A stretch of 64,000 nucleotides of DNA from NCBI GenBank assembly GCA_964567785.1, contig CAZMOK010000002.1, positions 30,070-94,069 on the forward strand, given 5' to 3'. The stretch is from CAZMOK01 sp964567785. Lineage in GTDB: Bacteria > Bacteroidota > Bacteroidia > Bacteroidales > JAGOPY01. The first letter of the stretch is position 1. Every line of letters begins with the position of its first letter. The notes under the pieces are model-generated. The model was given only the letters and a program-made list of their open reading frames with translations. It was not told the DNA's origin and did not search any database. A program made the position numbers and the translations under genes. Shown here one piece after another: positions 17,143 through 25,920 of this stretch.

Positions 17143-17880
17143 ATGAAGATCATAGGAGTAATTCCGGCGCGATATCATTCAACCAGGTTTCCAGGGAAGC
17201 CCCTTGTGATGATCCGTGACAAAACTATGATCAGAAGGGTTTATGAGCAGGCAATGGAAGCGAAATGCCTTTCAGGCGTTATAGTCGCTACCGATGATAA
17301 GCGCATCTTTACCCATGTAAAAAATTTCGGGGGGAATGTGTTGATGACATCCCTCCGGCATCAAAGCGGAACGGAACGCTGTGGTGAGGTACTTGAGCAA
17401 AGCCGGGAAACTGTTGATGCAGTTATCAACATCCAGGGAGATGAACCTTATATCGATCCCGGCCAAATTGACGAAGTGGGTCAGCTTCTGGAAACTCCGG
17501 ATACAGGAATTGCAACGCTTGCACAAGTTATCGAAACGGAAAAAGAGATCAGTGATTCCAACGTAGTAAAAGTAGTTTTCGACTATAATAAAAACGCACT
17601 GTATTTCAGCAGGGCACCCATCCCTTATCTTCGTTCCGCTGAAGCGGGCCATTGGTGCGATCAAAAACATCATTACAAGCACATCGGCATATATGGTTAC
17701 AAAGCTGAAATTCTAAGGCAACTCATTAAACTTCCTGAATCGAATGTTGAAAAGGCAGAGTCGTTGGAGCAACTTCGCTGGCTTTCAGCCGGATATGATA
17801 TCCGGACAGGAATTACGCATTATGATTCAATTTCTGTTGACACTCCGGAAGATTTATCAAAATTTACTAACAAGCCTTGA
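17143..17880 (+). CDS. kdsB: 3-deoxy-manno-octulosonate cytidylyltransferase
   Basis: KdsB activates Kdo to CMP-Kdo for the inner core of lipopolysaccharide. The 245-residue sequence opens with IPARYHSTRFPGKPL, the CTP-binding loop, followed by VATDD, the NIQGDEP motif, and HIGIYGYK. Length and motifs match the family closely. It fits with the LpxH-like and LptF/G genes upstream as part of a lipopolysaccharide theme. Confidence 0.95.
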   Translation: MKIIGVIPARYHSTRFPGKPLVMIRDKTMIRRVYEQAMEAKCLSGVIVATDDKRIFTHVKNFGGNVLMTSLRHQSGTERCGEVLEQSRETVDAVINIQGDEPYIDPGQIDEVGQLLETPDTGIATLAQVIETEKEISDSNVVKVVFDYNKNALYFSRAPIPYLRSAEAGHWCDQKHHYKHIGIYGYKAEILRQLIKLPESNVEKAESLEQLRWLSAGYDIRTGITHYDSISVDTPEDLSKFTNKP

Positions 17881-17922
17881 ACAGCGCAGGTTAGATTTAT
17901 ATTTTAGTGCGAACTTTTGAGA

Positions 17923-18957
17923 ATGAGGCAACCGGAATATTACATTAAAGAGCTGTTAAAAGAACACGATTGTGTGGTCATACCGGGTTTTGGCGGCTTC
18001 CTTGCGCGATATACCGGTGCATATATCAACCCTGTGAACAACAGGATCTATCCCCCGGCACGCACTATCGGTTTTAACAGGAAGCTCAACAAGAACGACG
18101 GTTTGTTGACAGGCAAGATCAGTGATGGTGAACACATCAGTTACAGAAAGGCAGGAGAGGTTGTTGAGCGGTTTGCACAATCTCTTGCCTCTACCTTAAG
18201 CTCTAATAAGAATTATCACCTGGAGGGTATAGGCACCTTTAAGGTCGACCCGGAGAACAACACTTTTTTCGAACCTGTCGACCAGCCCGAGATCTGGGAC
18301 GAAGGCTATGGCCTGAAGCCAATCTTCTCCCCACCGGTCCTCAGGGAGGAAAAAAGAAAAAGAGCATACCCTCAAAAGAAAGACCGAATACCTTACCGAT
18401 CCGGACAGAAAGTACCGGTGATGGTAAAGCTGACCCTGGCAGTTGCTGTACCCATTATATTATTCCTGGTTTACGGAATCCTTGATCCTTCCGGTGTAAA
18501 ACAGATCCCGGCTAATTATTCCGGTCTTGTTAATGTCGAAAGGTGGTCAGGTATTTTGTCCACAGGTGAAGACAGGATAGAATTTGTTGATGCCCCCACA
18601 AAACTTCAACCACTTTTGTACAAAACTTCAGTTCAAACCATCATCCCCAAATTAAGGGAGGCAAATGAACTGGCACATTTTGATCACCATTTTGGTATCC
18701 CGGAAATCAAAGGGCCAGAAGCTAAAACCAAATTGAGGTACTATATTATCGGTGCCTCATTTACAAACCGTGACCAGGCCTTGGAAATGGCAGAAGAGTT
18801 GAAATATAATGGGTTTCAGCCTGCACTTATAAGTGACCCCTCATTAAGCAGGTACAGGGTCAGTTATTCATCGTTCAAAAATAAGGAAGATGCTCTAGAA
18901 AGGCTTGCAGTATTGAGAGAAGAAGTTAATCCTGAATGCTGGATCCTGAAAAGATAG
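17923..18957 (+). CDS. CCDC81-type HU domain and SPOR domain protein
   Basis: About 344 residues. The N-terminal 130 residues (LLKEHDCVVIPGFGGFLARY, IGFNRKLNKNDGLLTGKI, LEGIGTF) match the CCDC81-like HU domain typical of Bacteroidota, normally cytoplasmic. A basic linker and one membrane helix (VKLTLAVAVPIILFLVYGIL, about 170-188) follow, and the C-terminus (KLRYYIIGASFTNRDQALEMA to the end) is a SPOR domain that binds glycan strands lacking stem peptides. The layout links a DNA- or protein-binding cytoplasmic head to septal peptidoglycan. The ATG at 17923 is chosen over a TTG two codons upstream. Confidence 0.85.
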   Translation: MRQPEYYIKELLKEHDCVVIPGFGGFLARYTGAYINPVNNRIYPPARTIGFNRKLNKNDGLLTGKISDGEHISYRKAGEVVERFAQSLASTLSSNKNYHLEGIGTFKVDPENNTFFEPVDQPEIWDEGYGLKPIFSPPVLREEKRKRAYPQKKDRIPYRSGQKVPVMVKLTLAVAVPIILFLVYGILDPSGVKQIPANYSGLVNVERWSGILSTGEDRIEFVDAPTKLQPLLYKTSVQTIIPKLREANELAHFDHHFGIPEIKGPEAKTKLRYYIIGASFTNRDQALEMAEELKYNGFQPALISDPSLSRYRVSYSSFKNKEDALERLAVLREEVNPECWILKR

Positions 18958-18972
18958 TTTCATATACTTTTA

Positions 18973-18980
18973 TAATTTTG
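18973..18980 (+). promoter_or_regulatory. Candidate -7 element for trmB
   Basis: TAATTTTG, a full TAnnTTTG match, 16 bp after the HU-SPOR stop and 25 bp before the GTG proposed as trmB start. No clear -33 element. Confidence 0.4.
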
Positions 18981-19005
18981 CGCTTCTAACCCAACATTGC
19001 TCACT

Positions 19006-19680
19006 GTGGTTAAGAAGAAGTTAATACGCTTCGCCGAAAATTTCACTTTCAGCCACCTTTTCCAGCAGTCGTACCACGAACTTATGCAGGGTTTCCCGCT
19101 GAAAGGTAAATGGCGTGATAATTATTTCGGTAACCTGAACCCCATTACTCTTGAGCTCGGATGCGGTAAAGGGGAATACACAGTTGGCCTTGCCAGGATC
19201 TACCCTGAAAGAAATTTCATTGGTGTGGATATAAAGGGAGCACGGATGTGGAAGGGATGTAAGGCGGTTGAGGAGGAAAAGCTGAAAAACGTTGCTTTTA
19301 TAAGGACAAAGATAGAATTGATAGAGCATTTCTTCGTCCCGGGTGAAACAGACGAGATCTGGCTTACCTTTCCCGATCCAAGGCCGAAAAAGCCCGACCG
19401 GAAGAAAAGGCTCATTTCACCGGAATTCCTTAAAAGATATAGCGGCATCCTGAAAGAAGGAGGACTGATCCATCTGAAAACCGACAACGAAAAGCTCTAT
19501 GACTATACCCTTGAAGTAATAAAAGAAACAGGTCAGGAACTGGTCTATTCAACCAATGATCTGTATAATTCAGGTTTTGAAGGATCTGCTGTTTCTTTCA
19601 GGACATTTTATGAGGAGATGTTCCTGAAGGAAAGCGTCAGGATAAATTATCTGCAATTTAAATTCAGGCCTGTCAAATGA
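19006..19680 (+). CDS. trmB: tRNA (guanine-N7-)-methyltransferase
   Basis: TrmB methylates G46 in the variable loop of tRNAs. The SAM-binding motif LELGCGKGEYTVGLA, the GVDIKGARMWKG segment, and the family-specific LTFPDPRPKKPDRKKRL are all present. The frame is open from a TTG at 18997; I prefer the GTG at 19006, which gives MVKKKLIRFAENF, a natural start, about 225 residues. It ends in an ATGA overlap with the alkyltransferase-like gene, so the two are coupled. Confidence 0.92.
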   Translation: MVKKKLIRFAENFTFSHLFQQSYHELMQGFPLKGKWRDNYFGNLNPITLELGCGKGEYTVGLARIYPERNFIGVDIKGARMWKGCKAVEEEKLKNVAFIRTKIELIEHFFVPGETDEIWLTFPDPRPKKPDRKKRLISPEFLKRYSGILKEGGLIHLKTDNEKLYDYTLEVIKETGQELVYSTNDLYNSGFEGSAVSFRTFYEEMFLKESVRINYLQFKFRPVK

Positions 19681-20006
19681 ACGAAAGCTTTTTCCAAAAG
19701 GTCTATGAAGTTGTAAGGCAGATACCTTACGGACGGATTACAAGTTACGGAGCAATTGCCAGGCACCTGGGCTCTGGTGGTTCAGCGAGAATGGTGGGCT
19801 GGGCAATGAACAGTTCCCACAAGTCTGCAGTCGATATTCCGGCCCACAGAGTGGTGAACAGGAACGGATTGCTCACGGGAAAGCATCATTTCGGAGGCCC
19901 TGACGTTATGCAGCAATTGCTTGAAAGCGAAGGCATTTCCGTTGCCGATGACAAGATCATTGATTTTGATTCACTATTCTGGGATCCTGCACATCATCTC
20001 CGATAA
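19677..20006 (+). CDS. Alkyltransferase-like protein (MGMT family without catalytic cysteine)
   Basis: A 109-residue protein with the DNA-binding domain of O6-alkylguanine-DNA alkyltransferase (IPYGRITSYGAIARHLG, ARMVGWAMN, HRVVNRNG). The active-site PCHRV of true transferases reads PAHRV here, so it cannot accept an alkyl group. By family knowledge such ATL proteins bind O6-alkylguanine, flip it out and recruit nucleotide excision repair. It starts inside trmB by an ATGA overlap. Confidence 0.92.
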   Translation: MNESFFQKVYEVVRQIPYGRITSYGAIARHLGSGGSARMVGWAMNSSHKSAVDIPAHRVVNRNGLLTGKHHFGGPDVMQQLLESEGISVADDKIIDFDSLFWDPAHHLR

Positions 20007-20070
20007 AAACGCGGGTATTTCATATTCCCTTCAGACCATTCTTCAAGTGCTAATTTTCAGCATGTTAGAG

Positions 20071-20108
20071 TTAACACCTTTTAACAGGGGGTTTAACATC
20101 TTTTAACA
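20071..20108. promoter_or_regulatory. Paired direct repeat TTAACAyCTTTTAACA upstream of the moxR/bat operon
   Basis: TTAACACCTTTTAACA (20071-20086) and TTAACATCTTTTAACA (20093-20108) differ at one base and repeat with a 22-bp period. Each copy is itself two TTAACA words 10 bp apart, so the four words begin at 20071, 20081, 20093 and 20103 and lie on one face of the helix. The block ends 33 bp upstream of the proposed -7 element of moxR. This geometry is that of an activator binding site with two dimers or two direct half-sites. Confidence 0.65.
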
Positions 20109-20140
20109 TAAAAGCCACAACGTTTCTTATAGTCAAGAGT

Positions 20141-20148
20141 TACTTTTG
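20141..20148 (+). promoter_or_regulatory. Candidate -7 element of the moxR/bat operon
   Basis: TACTTTTG, a full TAnnTTTG match, 21 bp upstream of the ATG at 20170. There is no good -33 TTTG, which would suit a promoter that depends on an activator bound at the repeats at 20071-20108. Confidence 0.55.
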
Positions 20149-20169
20149 TGCCGCACCAATTGCGTATTT

Positions 20170-21165
20170 ATGATGATTGAAACAGATATTAAAGCACTCA
20201 ACGACAAAATTCAGAAGGAGAGTGAATTTGTCGATATGGTAAACCTGGAAATGGGGAAGGTCATAGTGGGCCAGAAACAGATGGTAGAAAGGTTGCTCAT
20301 TGGTCTCCTTTCCAATGGCCATATTTTGCTGGAGGGGGTACCCGGCCTTGCCAAGACGCTTGCCATAAAATCACTGGCCAATGTGATCGATGCCAGGTAC
20401 AGCAGGATACAGTTTACCCCCGACCTGTTGCCCGCCGACCTCATCGGTACGATGATCTACAGCCAGAAGAAGGAAGATTTTGAAGTGAGGAAAGGGCCTA
20501 TTTTCGCAAATTTCATTCTTGCGGATGAGATCAACCGTTCGCCGGCAAAAGTGCAGAGCGCCCTTCTGGAGGCCATGCAGGAGCGGCAGGTGACCATCGG
20601 TGACGAAACTTTCACACTCCAGGAACCCTTCCTGGTGATGGCTACCCAGAACCCCATAGAACAGGAAGGCACCTATCCCCTGCCTGAAGCACAGGTAGAC
20701 CGTTTCATGCTGAAGGTCGTAATTGGCTACCCCGACAAGGAAGAAGAAAAAAAGATACTCCGGCAGAACATCCAGGATACCTTCCCAGTGACCAATAAAG
20801 TGATCAAGCCGGCTGCTATTTTAAAGGCACGGAAAGTGGTGAGAGAGGTTTACCTGGATGAAAAGATAGAAACCTACATTACCGATATCGTATTCTCTTC
20901 CAGATTCCCTTCAGAATATAAACTTTCGAAGTTCGAGCCGATGATCCAGTACGGTGCATCGCCAAGGGCAAGCATAAACCTTGCACTGGCAGCCAAAGCT
21001 TTTGCTTTTATACGGAGAAGGGGTTATGTGATCCCTGAGGACATCAGGGCTGTGGCCTACGATGTGATGCGTCACAGAATAGGTCTCACTTATGAAGCCG
21101 AAGCCGAAAATATTACCACCGAAGACATCATCAATGAGGTCCTTAATACGGTCGAGGTCCCTTAG
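20170..21165 (+). CDS. MoxR family AAA+ ATPase
   Basis: About 331 residues of the MoxR/RavA class of AAA+ ATPases, thought to act as chaperones that insert cofactors or assemble complexes containing von Willebrand (VWA) proteins. Walker A is GVPGLAKT, Walker B is ILADEINRSPAK, sensor 1 is ATQNPIEQEGTYPLPEAQ, and the C-terminal lid follows. The frame is open to a TTG at 20146, but that lies in the -7 element; ATG at 20170 or 20173 is chosen. It is the first gene of the eight-gene bat operon. Confidence 0.92.
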   Translation: MMIETDIKALNDKIQKESEFVDMVNLEMGKVIVGQKQMVERLLIGLLSNGHILLEGVPGLAKTLAIKSLANVIDARYSRIQFTPDLLPADLIGTMIYSQKKEDFEVRKGPIFANFILADEINRSPAKVQSALLEAMQERQVTIGDETFTLQEPFLVMATQNPIEQEGTYPLPEAQVDRFMLKVVIGYPDKEEEKKILRQNIQDTFPVTNKVIKPAAILKARKVVREVYLDEKIETYITDIVFSSRFPSEYKLSKFEPMIQYGASPRASINLALAAKAFAFIRRRGYVIPEDIRAVAYDVMRHRIGLTYEAEAENITTEDIINEVLNTVEVP

Positions 21166-21219
21166 GTGGGTAACGGCTGACCTTCTGGCTAAATTATTCA
21201 AAACCAAGCAAGAAAGAAA

Positions 21220-22095
21220 TTGGAACACGCTGATATCATAAAAAAAGTCAGGAAGATTGAGATCAAGACAAAGGGCTTGTCGAACCAGATCTTTGCAGGG
21301 CATTACCATAGTGCCTTCAAGGGCAGGGGTATGGCTTTCAGCGAAGTAAGGGAATACCAGGTAGGTGATGATATCAGGTCGATAGACTGGAACGTGACAG
21401 CCAGGTTCAACCACCCATATGTAAAAATATTTGAAGAAGAGCGCGAACTTACCGTTATGCTCCTGGTGGATGTCAGTGGCTCGAATGAATTCGGAACACG
21501 TGCAAGGCTGAAGGAAGACATGATGACCGAGGTTGCTGCCGTGCTGGCTTTTTCAGCCATAAATAACAATGATAAAGTTGGTATGATCTTTTTCAGCGAC
21601 CGGATCGAGAAATTCATACCCCCTAAAAAAGGAACATCACATATCCTCCGCATCATCAGGGAATTGATAGACTTCAAGCCTGAATCGCAGAAAACAGACA
21701 TTTCAGAAGCCCTTAAATTTCTTACAAATGCCCTCAAGAAAAGATGCACGGCTTTTATTATCTCCGATTTCATTGATACGGGTTTCAAAGATGCGCTGAC
21801 CATTGCCAATAACAAGCACGACGTGGTTGCCGTAAGGGTTTATGACGAGAGAGAAACAGAGCTTCCGAAAATGGGGATGGTCAGGATGTTCAACAAGGAA
21901 ACGGGTAAAAGCCTGTGGGTGGATACACTGAACAGATCGACCAGGGAAAACTACAGGAAATGGTGGATTAAGCTCGAAGGTGAATTGAAAAGCATATTCA
22001 GAAAAAGCGGAGTCGATTCCACTACCATAAAAACCAATGAGGATTACGTAAAACCACTGGTCAATCTATTCAAGATCAGGGAGGCAAGGTTTTAA
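21220..22095 (+). CDS. DUF58 domain protein
   Basis: A 291-residue soluble protein with the DUF58 core: FSEVREYQVGDDIRSIDWNVTAR near residue 47 and a VWA-like LLVDVSGSNEFG near 85. DUF58 proteins nearly always accompany MoxR and are thought to be its client or adaptor. The start is a TTG at 21220 after AAGAAAGAAAT; no suitable ATG exists before the conserved region, so the TTG is kept. It is separated from moxR by 54 bp and from the next gene by 1 bp. Confidence 0.88.
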   Translation: MEHADIIKKVRKIEIKTKGLSNQIFAGHYHSAFKGRGMAFSEVREYQVGDDIRSIDWNVTARFNHPYVKIFEEERELTVMLLVDVSGSNEFGTRARLKEDMMTEVAAVLAFSAINNNDKVGMIFFSDRIEKFIPPKKGTSHILRIIRELIDFKPESQKTDISEALKFLTNALKKRCTAFIISDFIDTGFKDALTIANNKHDVVAVRVYDERETELPKMGMVRMFNKETGKSLWVDTLNRSTRENYRKWWIKLEGELKSIFRKSGVDSTTIKTNEDYVKPLVNLFKIREARF

Positions 22096-22096
22096 A

Positions 22097-23083
22097 ATGA
22101 TCAGGAAAGCTTTTCAAATAATGGCCTCTTTGCTTGTCCTTGCCACAGGATGGGGGAAGGTTTATTCACAAGTGACCGAAGCGAGGGTGGAACTCGACAC
22201 CAATGCGATCCTGATCGGCGACCAGATAGAGCTTACACTGGCACTTGATGTGCCTTCGAACTCTGAAGTATTCTGGCCATATTTTACAGAAGACACTGTT
22301 GTTACCGGAATTGAGATCATCGGCTCAGGTGAGGTGGACACTACCGCACTTGACAAGGGTTACCTGCACCTGGAGCAAACACTCACTGTAACAAGCTTCG
22401 ATTCGGGATATTATGCCATTCCACCTGTACCCTTCAAATTCAAAATAAAGGACGACACCACTGAATACAGTCTGCAGACGGTACCGGCTTACCTGCGGGT
22501 AAATTCACCCGATGTGGACATGAATGCAAACATAAAGTCCATCAAACCGCCACTGGAAGCGCCCTTTACGATCGACGAAGCGCTTCCGTACATTGGCGGA
22601 GGCCTTTTACTTGCTCTGATCATAGCAGGGATAATTTATTACCTGCGAAAAAGGAGGAAACACGAACCGGTATTCAGGCCGAGGCCGAAACCCAAAGTCC
22701 CGGCCCATGTCCGTGCACTGGAAGACCTCGAAAAGCTGAAGCTGAAAAAATTGTGGCAAAGTGGAAAAGTGAAAGAATTCTACATCGAGCTGACCGGTAT
22801 TGTAAGGCTGTACATTGAAGACAGATTTGGTGTTGAAGCTCTGGAGTTAACCACAGGTGAGATTATGTTGGGCCTGAAGCCATTTAACATCAATAAAGAG
22901 GCCTTATCGAAACTGGAACAGACACTGGTCCTGGCCGACCTGGTAAAGTTTGCCAAAGAAAAGCCTTTGCCCGTTGAAAATGACACGAGCCTGAACAATT
23001 GCATCGATTTTGTGAGAGAAACGAAACCCATTGAACAACCGGAAAAGACAGAACAAAAAGAAACTGAAAAAATAAGCGCCTGA
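22097..23083 (+). CDS. Bat operon membrane protein with BatD-like architecture
   Basis: A 328-residue protein: signal peptide, a periplasmic beta-sandwich-like part to about residue 170, one membrane helix (PYIGGGLLLALIIAGIIYYLRKRRK) and a cytoplasmic helical tail. The tail has VKEFYIELTGIVRLYIEDRFGVEALELT, which resembles the tail of BatD further down (QLFYEEVSRALWGYLSDKF), so the two look like distant paralogues. Its ATG directly follows the DUF58 gene, and its stop overlaps the BatA start. I know it only as a conserved Bacteroidota bat-operon gene. Confidence 0.75.
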   Translation: MIRKAFQIMASLLVLATGWGKVYSQVTEARVELDTNAILIGDQIELTLALDVPSNSEVFWPYFTEDTVVTGIEIIGSGEVDTTALDKGYLHLEQTLTVTSFDSGYYAIPPVPFKFKIKDDTTEYSLQTVPAYLRVNSPDVDMNANIKSIKPPLEAPFTIDEALPYIGGGLLLALIIAGIIYYLRKRRKHEPVFRPRPKPKVPAHVRALEDLEKLKLKKLWQSGKVKEFYIELTGIVRLYIEDRFGVEALELTTGEIMLGLKPFNINKEALSKLEQTLVLADLVKFAKEKPLPVENDTSLNNCIDFVRETKPIEQPEKTEQKETEKISA

Positions 23084-24078
23084 TGTTTGACAACATTGAA
23101 TTTGCAAACCCTGAAATGTTCCTGCTGATGCTGGTTATACCGGGCATGACAGCCTGGTATATCTACAAGCTCAGAAAGGGGTATGCAGAACTCCAGGTAT
23201 CGAGCACCAGCGTGCTGGAAAATTCCCGCAGGAGTATCAGGCAATATCTCTTTCACAGCCTGTTTATTATGCGCATCCTTGCTATTGCCCTGCTTGTAAC
23301 AGCTTTAGCAAGACCCCAGACGAGTACGAGCAGGCAGGATGTTTCGATAGAAGGGATAGACATTGTGATGGCGCTTGATGTTTCGGGCAGTATGCTGGCC
23401 CGGGACCTGAGGCCCGACAGGCTTGAGGCTGCAAAAGCTGTGGCACTTGATTTCTTCAGTGGCAGGCCAAACGACCGGATCGGGCTGGTTATCTTTTCGG
23501 GCGAAACTTTTACACAATGCCCTCTTACCACAGATCATACTGTGCTTAAGGACCTGTTTGCTGATGTTGAAAGCGGCATGATAGAAGATGGCACGGCAAT
23601 TGGTGACGGGCTGGCAACAGCCGTTAACAGACTGAAGGAAAGCCAGGCCATCAGTAAGGTCATCATACTGCTAACCGACGGTGTAAACAATGCGGGCTCA
23701 CTCGACCCGGTTTCGGCTGCAGAGATAGCTACCCTTTATGGAATACGCATTTATACAATTGGTGTGGGAACCACAGGTACAGCGCCCTATCCTGTACAAA
23801 CACCTTTTGGCACACGGATGCAACGAATGGAAGTACAGATCGATGAGGAGCTTCTGCAAAAGGTGGCCGAAATGACCGAAGGAAATTATTACAGGGCCAC
23901 AAGTAACCGGAAACTTAAAGAAATATACAATGAAATAGATAAACTTGAACGTTCGAAGATAGATATTACGGAATTCAGGAAGCTCAACGAGGAGTTCCTG
24001 CCGCTGGCACTTCTTGCTGCAGCTTTGCTGATACTGGAGATCCTCCTGAGAAACACTTTTTTCAGGACGATCCCATAA
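23083..24078 (+). CDS. batA: BatA, VWA domain membrane protein
   Basis: A 331-residue protein with two N-terminal membrane helices, a VWA domain and a C-terminal helix (FLPLALLAAALLILEILL). The metal-ion-dependent adhesion site is intact: DVSGSML at about 98-104, a threonine in the TDHTVL region, and LTDGVNNAG. BatA and BatB were named in Bacteroides fragilis, where disruption of the operon impairs oxygen tolerance and growth. VWA proteins are MoxR partners. It overlaps the upstream gene by one base. Confidence 0.92.
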   Translation: MFDNIEFANPEMFLLMLVIPGMTAWYIYKLRKGYAELQVSSTSVLENSRRSIRQYLFHSLFIMRILAIALLVTALARPQTSTSRQDVSIEGIDIVMALDVSGSMLARDLRPDRLEAAKAVALDFFSGRPNDRIGLVIFSGETFTQCPLTTDHTVLKDLFADVESGMIEDGTAIGDGLATAVNRLKESQAISKVIILLTDGVNNAGSLDPVSAAEIATLYGIRIYTIGVGTTGTAPYPVQTPFGTRMQRMEVQIDEELLQKVAEMTEGNYYRATSNRKLKEIYNEIDKLERSKIDITEFRKLNEEFLPLALLAAALLILEILLRNTFFRTIP

Positions 24079-24094
24079 AAGGGGTTTTAAGAAA

Positions 24095-25135
24095 ATGACC
24101 ATAATCAGGTTTGAAAATATCGAGTTCTTGTATGCGCTTCTGCTCATACCCGTTTTCCTGGGGCTCTACATCTGGTACACTTACTGGAAAAAGAGGGTTC
24201 TGGATGATTATGGCGAAAGGGCAGTGATAAGCAAGCTTATGCCTTTGAAGTCGAACGGAAACCCGGGCTTCAAATTTGCCTTGTTGATGATATCCTATAT
24301 ATTCCTGGTTTTCGGGCTGGCAAATCCTCAGATAGGTTCCAGGCTCGAAAAAGTCGAGAGAAAAGGGTCAGACCTGGTCATCGCCCTGGATGTCTCGAAC
24401 AGCATGCTTGCACAGGATATAAGGCCCGACAGGCTCACAAGGGCGAAGCAGGCAATCTCGAGGCTCATCGACAGGCTTCAGGGTGACAGGATAGGAATTG
24501 TGATCTTTGCAGGAAAAGCCTATTCACAATTGCCGATAACCTCCGATTACAGTGCAGCGAAAATGTTCCTCAATACTATTTCAACCGAGATCGTTCCGGT
24601 ACAGGGAACTGCCATAGCTGATGCAATTTCACTTGCCACTGAGTCGTTCAAGGATGAAGACCACGGAAAGGCCATAATTGTTATCACCGATGGAGAAAAT
24701 CATGAAGGTGATGCTGCTGAGGCAGCAAAAGAAGCTGCCGATATGGGAATAAATGTTTACACCATAGGTATGGGATTGCCCGAAGGAGCCCCGATACCTG
24801 TTTTTAATTCCCGTAACCAACTGACAGGTTACAAAAAAGACAAACAGGGCAATGCCATAATTTCACGCCTGAACGAAACCATGCTGCAGCAGATCGCAGC
24901 CGCAGGAGACGGCAAGTTCGTGCTCGCAAGCAACCGTTCAGGCGGTTTGGAACAAATTTTGGAGGAGATCAGCAAGCTGGAAAAAGCAGAATTCGAAACA
25001 AAGATGTTTTCCGACTATGAGGACAGGTTTCAGTACCTTATCGCTATTTCTTTGTTTCTGCTGGTTCTTGAGTTTTTACTTTTTGAAAGAAAGAGTAAGA
25101 TCTCTGAAAAAGTTAAAATATTTTCAAGGCAATGA
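24095..25135 (+). CDS. batB: BatB, VWA domain membrane protein
   Basis: A 346-residue paralogue of BatA: two N-terminal helices, VWA domain, C-terminal helix. The MIDAS motif reads DVSNSML with an asparagine replacing the glycine of BatA, then ITSDYSAAK and ITDGENHEGDA. It is 16 bp downstream of batA and ends in an ATGA overlap with batC. The two VWA proteins probably assemble together in the cytoplasmic membrane; this is family inference. Confidence 0.9.
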   Translation: MTIIRFENIEFLYALLLIPVFLGLYIWYTYWKKRVLDDYGERAVISKLMPLKSNGNPGFKFALLMISYIFLVFGLANPQIGSRLEKVERKGSDLVIALDVSNSMLAQDIRPDRLTRAKQAISRLIDRLQGDRIGIVIFAGKAYSQLPITSDYSAAKMFLNTISTEIVPVQGTAIADAISLATESFKDEDHGKAIIVITDGENHEGDAAEAAKEAADMGINVYTIGMGLPEGAPIPVFNSRNQLTGYKKDKQGNAIISRLNETMLQQIAAAGDGKFVLASNRSGGLEQILEEISKLEKAEFETKMFSDYEDRFQYLIAISLFLLVLEFLLFERKSKISEKVKIFSRQ

Positions 25136-25908
25136 AAATGAACAAGTTTATCATTGGCATATTATTGATCCTGACAGGAAGCACGGCCTTCGGTCAGAGC
25201 GAAAAAAGGCTGATCCGGAGCGGCAACGACTATTATGAAGAGGGTGATTATAAAGAAGCTGAGATCAAGTACCTGAAATCCAGAGAAGTAAAGAATCCTT
25301 CTCATAAAGGTGCTTATAACCTCGGGAATGCTCACTACATGCAGAATAATTACAAAGAAGCCGTGCTGGCATTTGATACTCTGAGAGGATATAACCTTGA
25401 TGAAGCAACAAGGGCGAAGGCATATTATAACCTTGGCAATTCCCTCCTGAAGATGTCGAAAGACACTTCAATCCAGCAGCAGGAAGCCGGAAAGGCTCTT
25501 CCGGCAAGTATTGAAGCTTTCAAGGAATCACTGAGGCTTGTTCCTGATGACCGTGATGCCAAATACAACCTTGCCTATGCCCAAAATCTTCTGAAAAAGC
25601 AGCAGCAGCAACAGCAGAACCAAAACCAGGATCAGCAGAATGAAGATCAGCAAAAGCAGCAGCAACAGAAAGACCAGCAACAACAAGAACAGCAACAACA
25701 AGAACAGCAACAACAAGAACAGCAACAACAAGAACAGCAGCAGGAACAGCAACAGCGACAGCAGCAGCAACGCCAGGAAGAAATTTCAAAGGAAGATGCA
25801 GAAAGGATCCTGCAGGCTTTGAAAAATGACGAAAAGAAGACCCTGGAAAACCTTAAAAAGGTAAAGGTAAAAACAGGTGCTTCTGCCAAATCGGAAAAGG
25901 ACTGGTAA
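25132..25908 (+). CDS. batC: BatC, TPR protein with glutamine-rich tail
   Basis: A 258-residue exported or membrane-associated TPR protein. After a signal peptide come three TPR motifs (NDYYEEGDYKEAEIKYLKS, AYNLGNAHYMQNNYKEA, AYYNLGNSLLKM). A glutamine/glutamate tract of about 65 residues follows, encoded partly by a perfect 15-bp minisatellite, then a basic helical tail. The tract length is likely to vary among strains by slippage in multiples of five residues. The ORFs seen on the other strand over the tract are repeat artefacts. It starts within the batB stop. Confidence 0.87.
   Translation: MKMNKFIIGILLILTGSTAFGQSEKRLIRSGNDYYEEGDYKEAEIKYLKSREVKNPSHKGAYNLGNAHYMQNNYKEAVLAFDTLRGYNLDEATRAKAYYNLGNSLLKMSKDTSIQQQEAGKALPASIEAFKESLRLVPDDRDAKYNLAYAQNLLKKQQQQQQNQNQDQQNEDQQKQQQQKDQQQQEQQQQEQQQQEQQQQEQQQEQQQRQQQQRQEEISKEDAERILQALKNDEKKTLENLKKVKVKTGASAKSEKDW
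25675..25734 (+). repeat. 15-bp minisatellite inside batC (4 perfect copies)
   Basis: CAGCAACAACAAGAA is repeated four times without change, encoding QQQQE each time. Degenerate CAG/CAA/GAA runs flank it on both sides. The unit length is a multiple of three, so copy-number change would keep the frame and alter only tract length. Confidence 0.95.
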
Positions 25909-25920
25909 AGTCTTTATTAG

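Noticed and set aside
25520..25889. Long reading frames on the minus strand across batC, rich in leucine, valine, cysteine or alanine
   Set aside because: They are the reverse complement of the CAG/CAA/GAA repeat; stop codons are rare there for compositional reasons, and the compositions are not protein-like.
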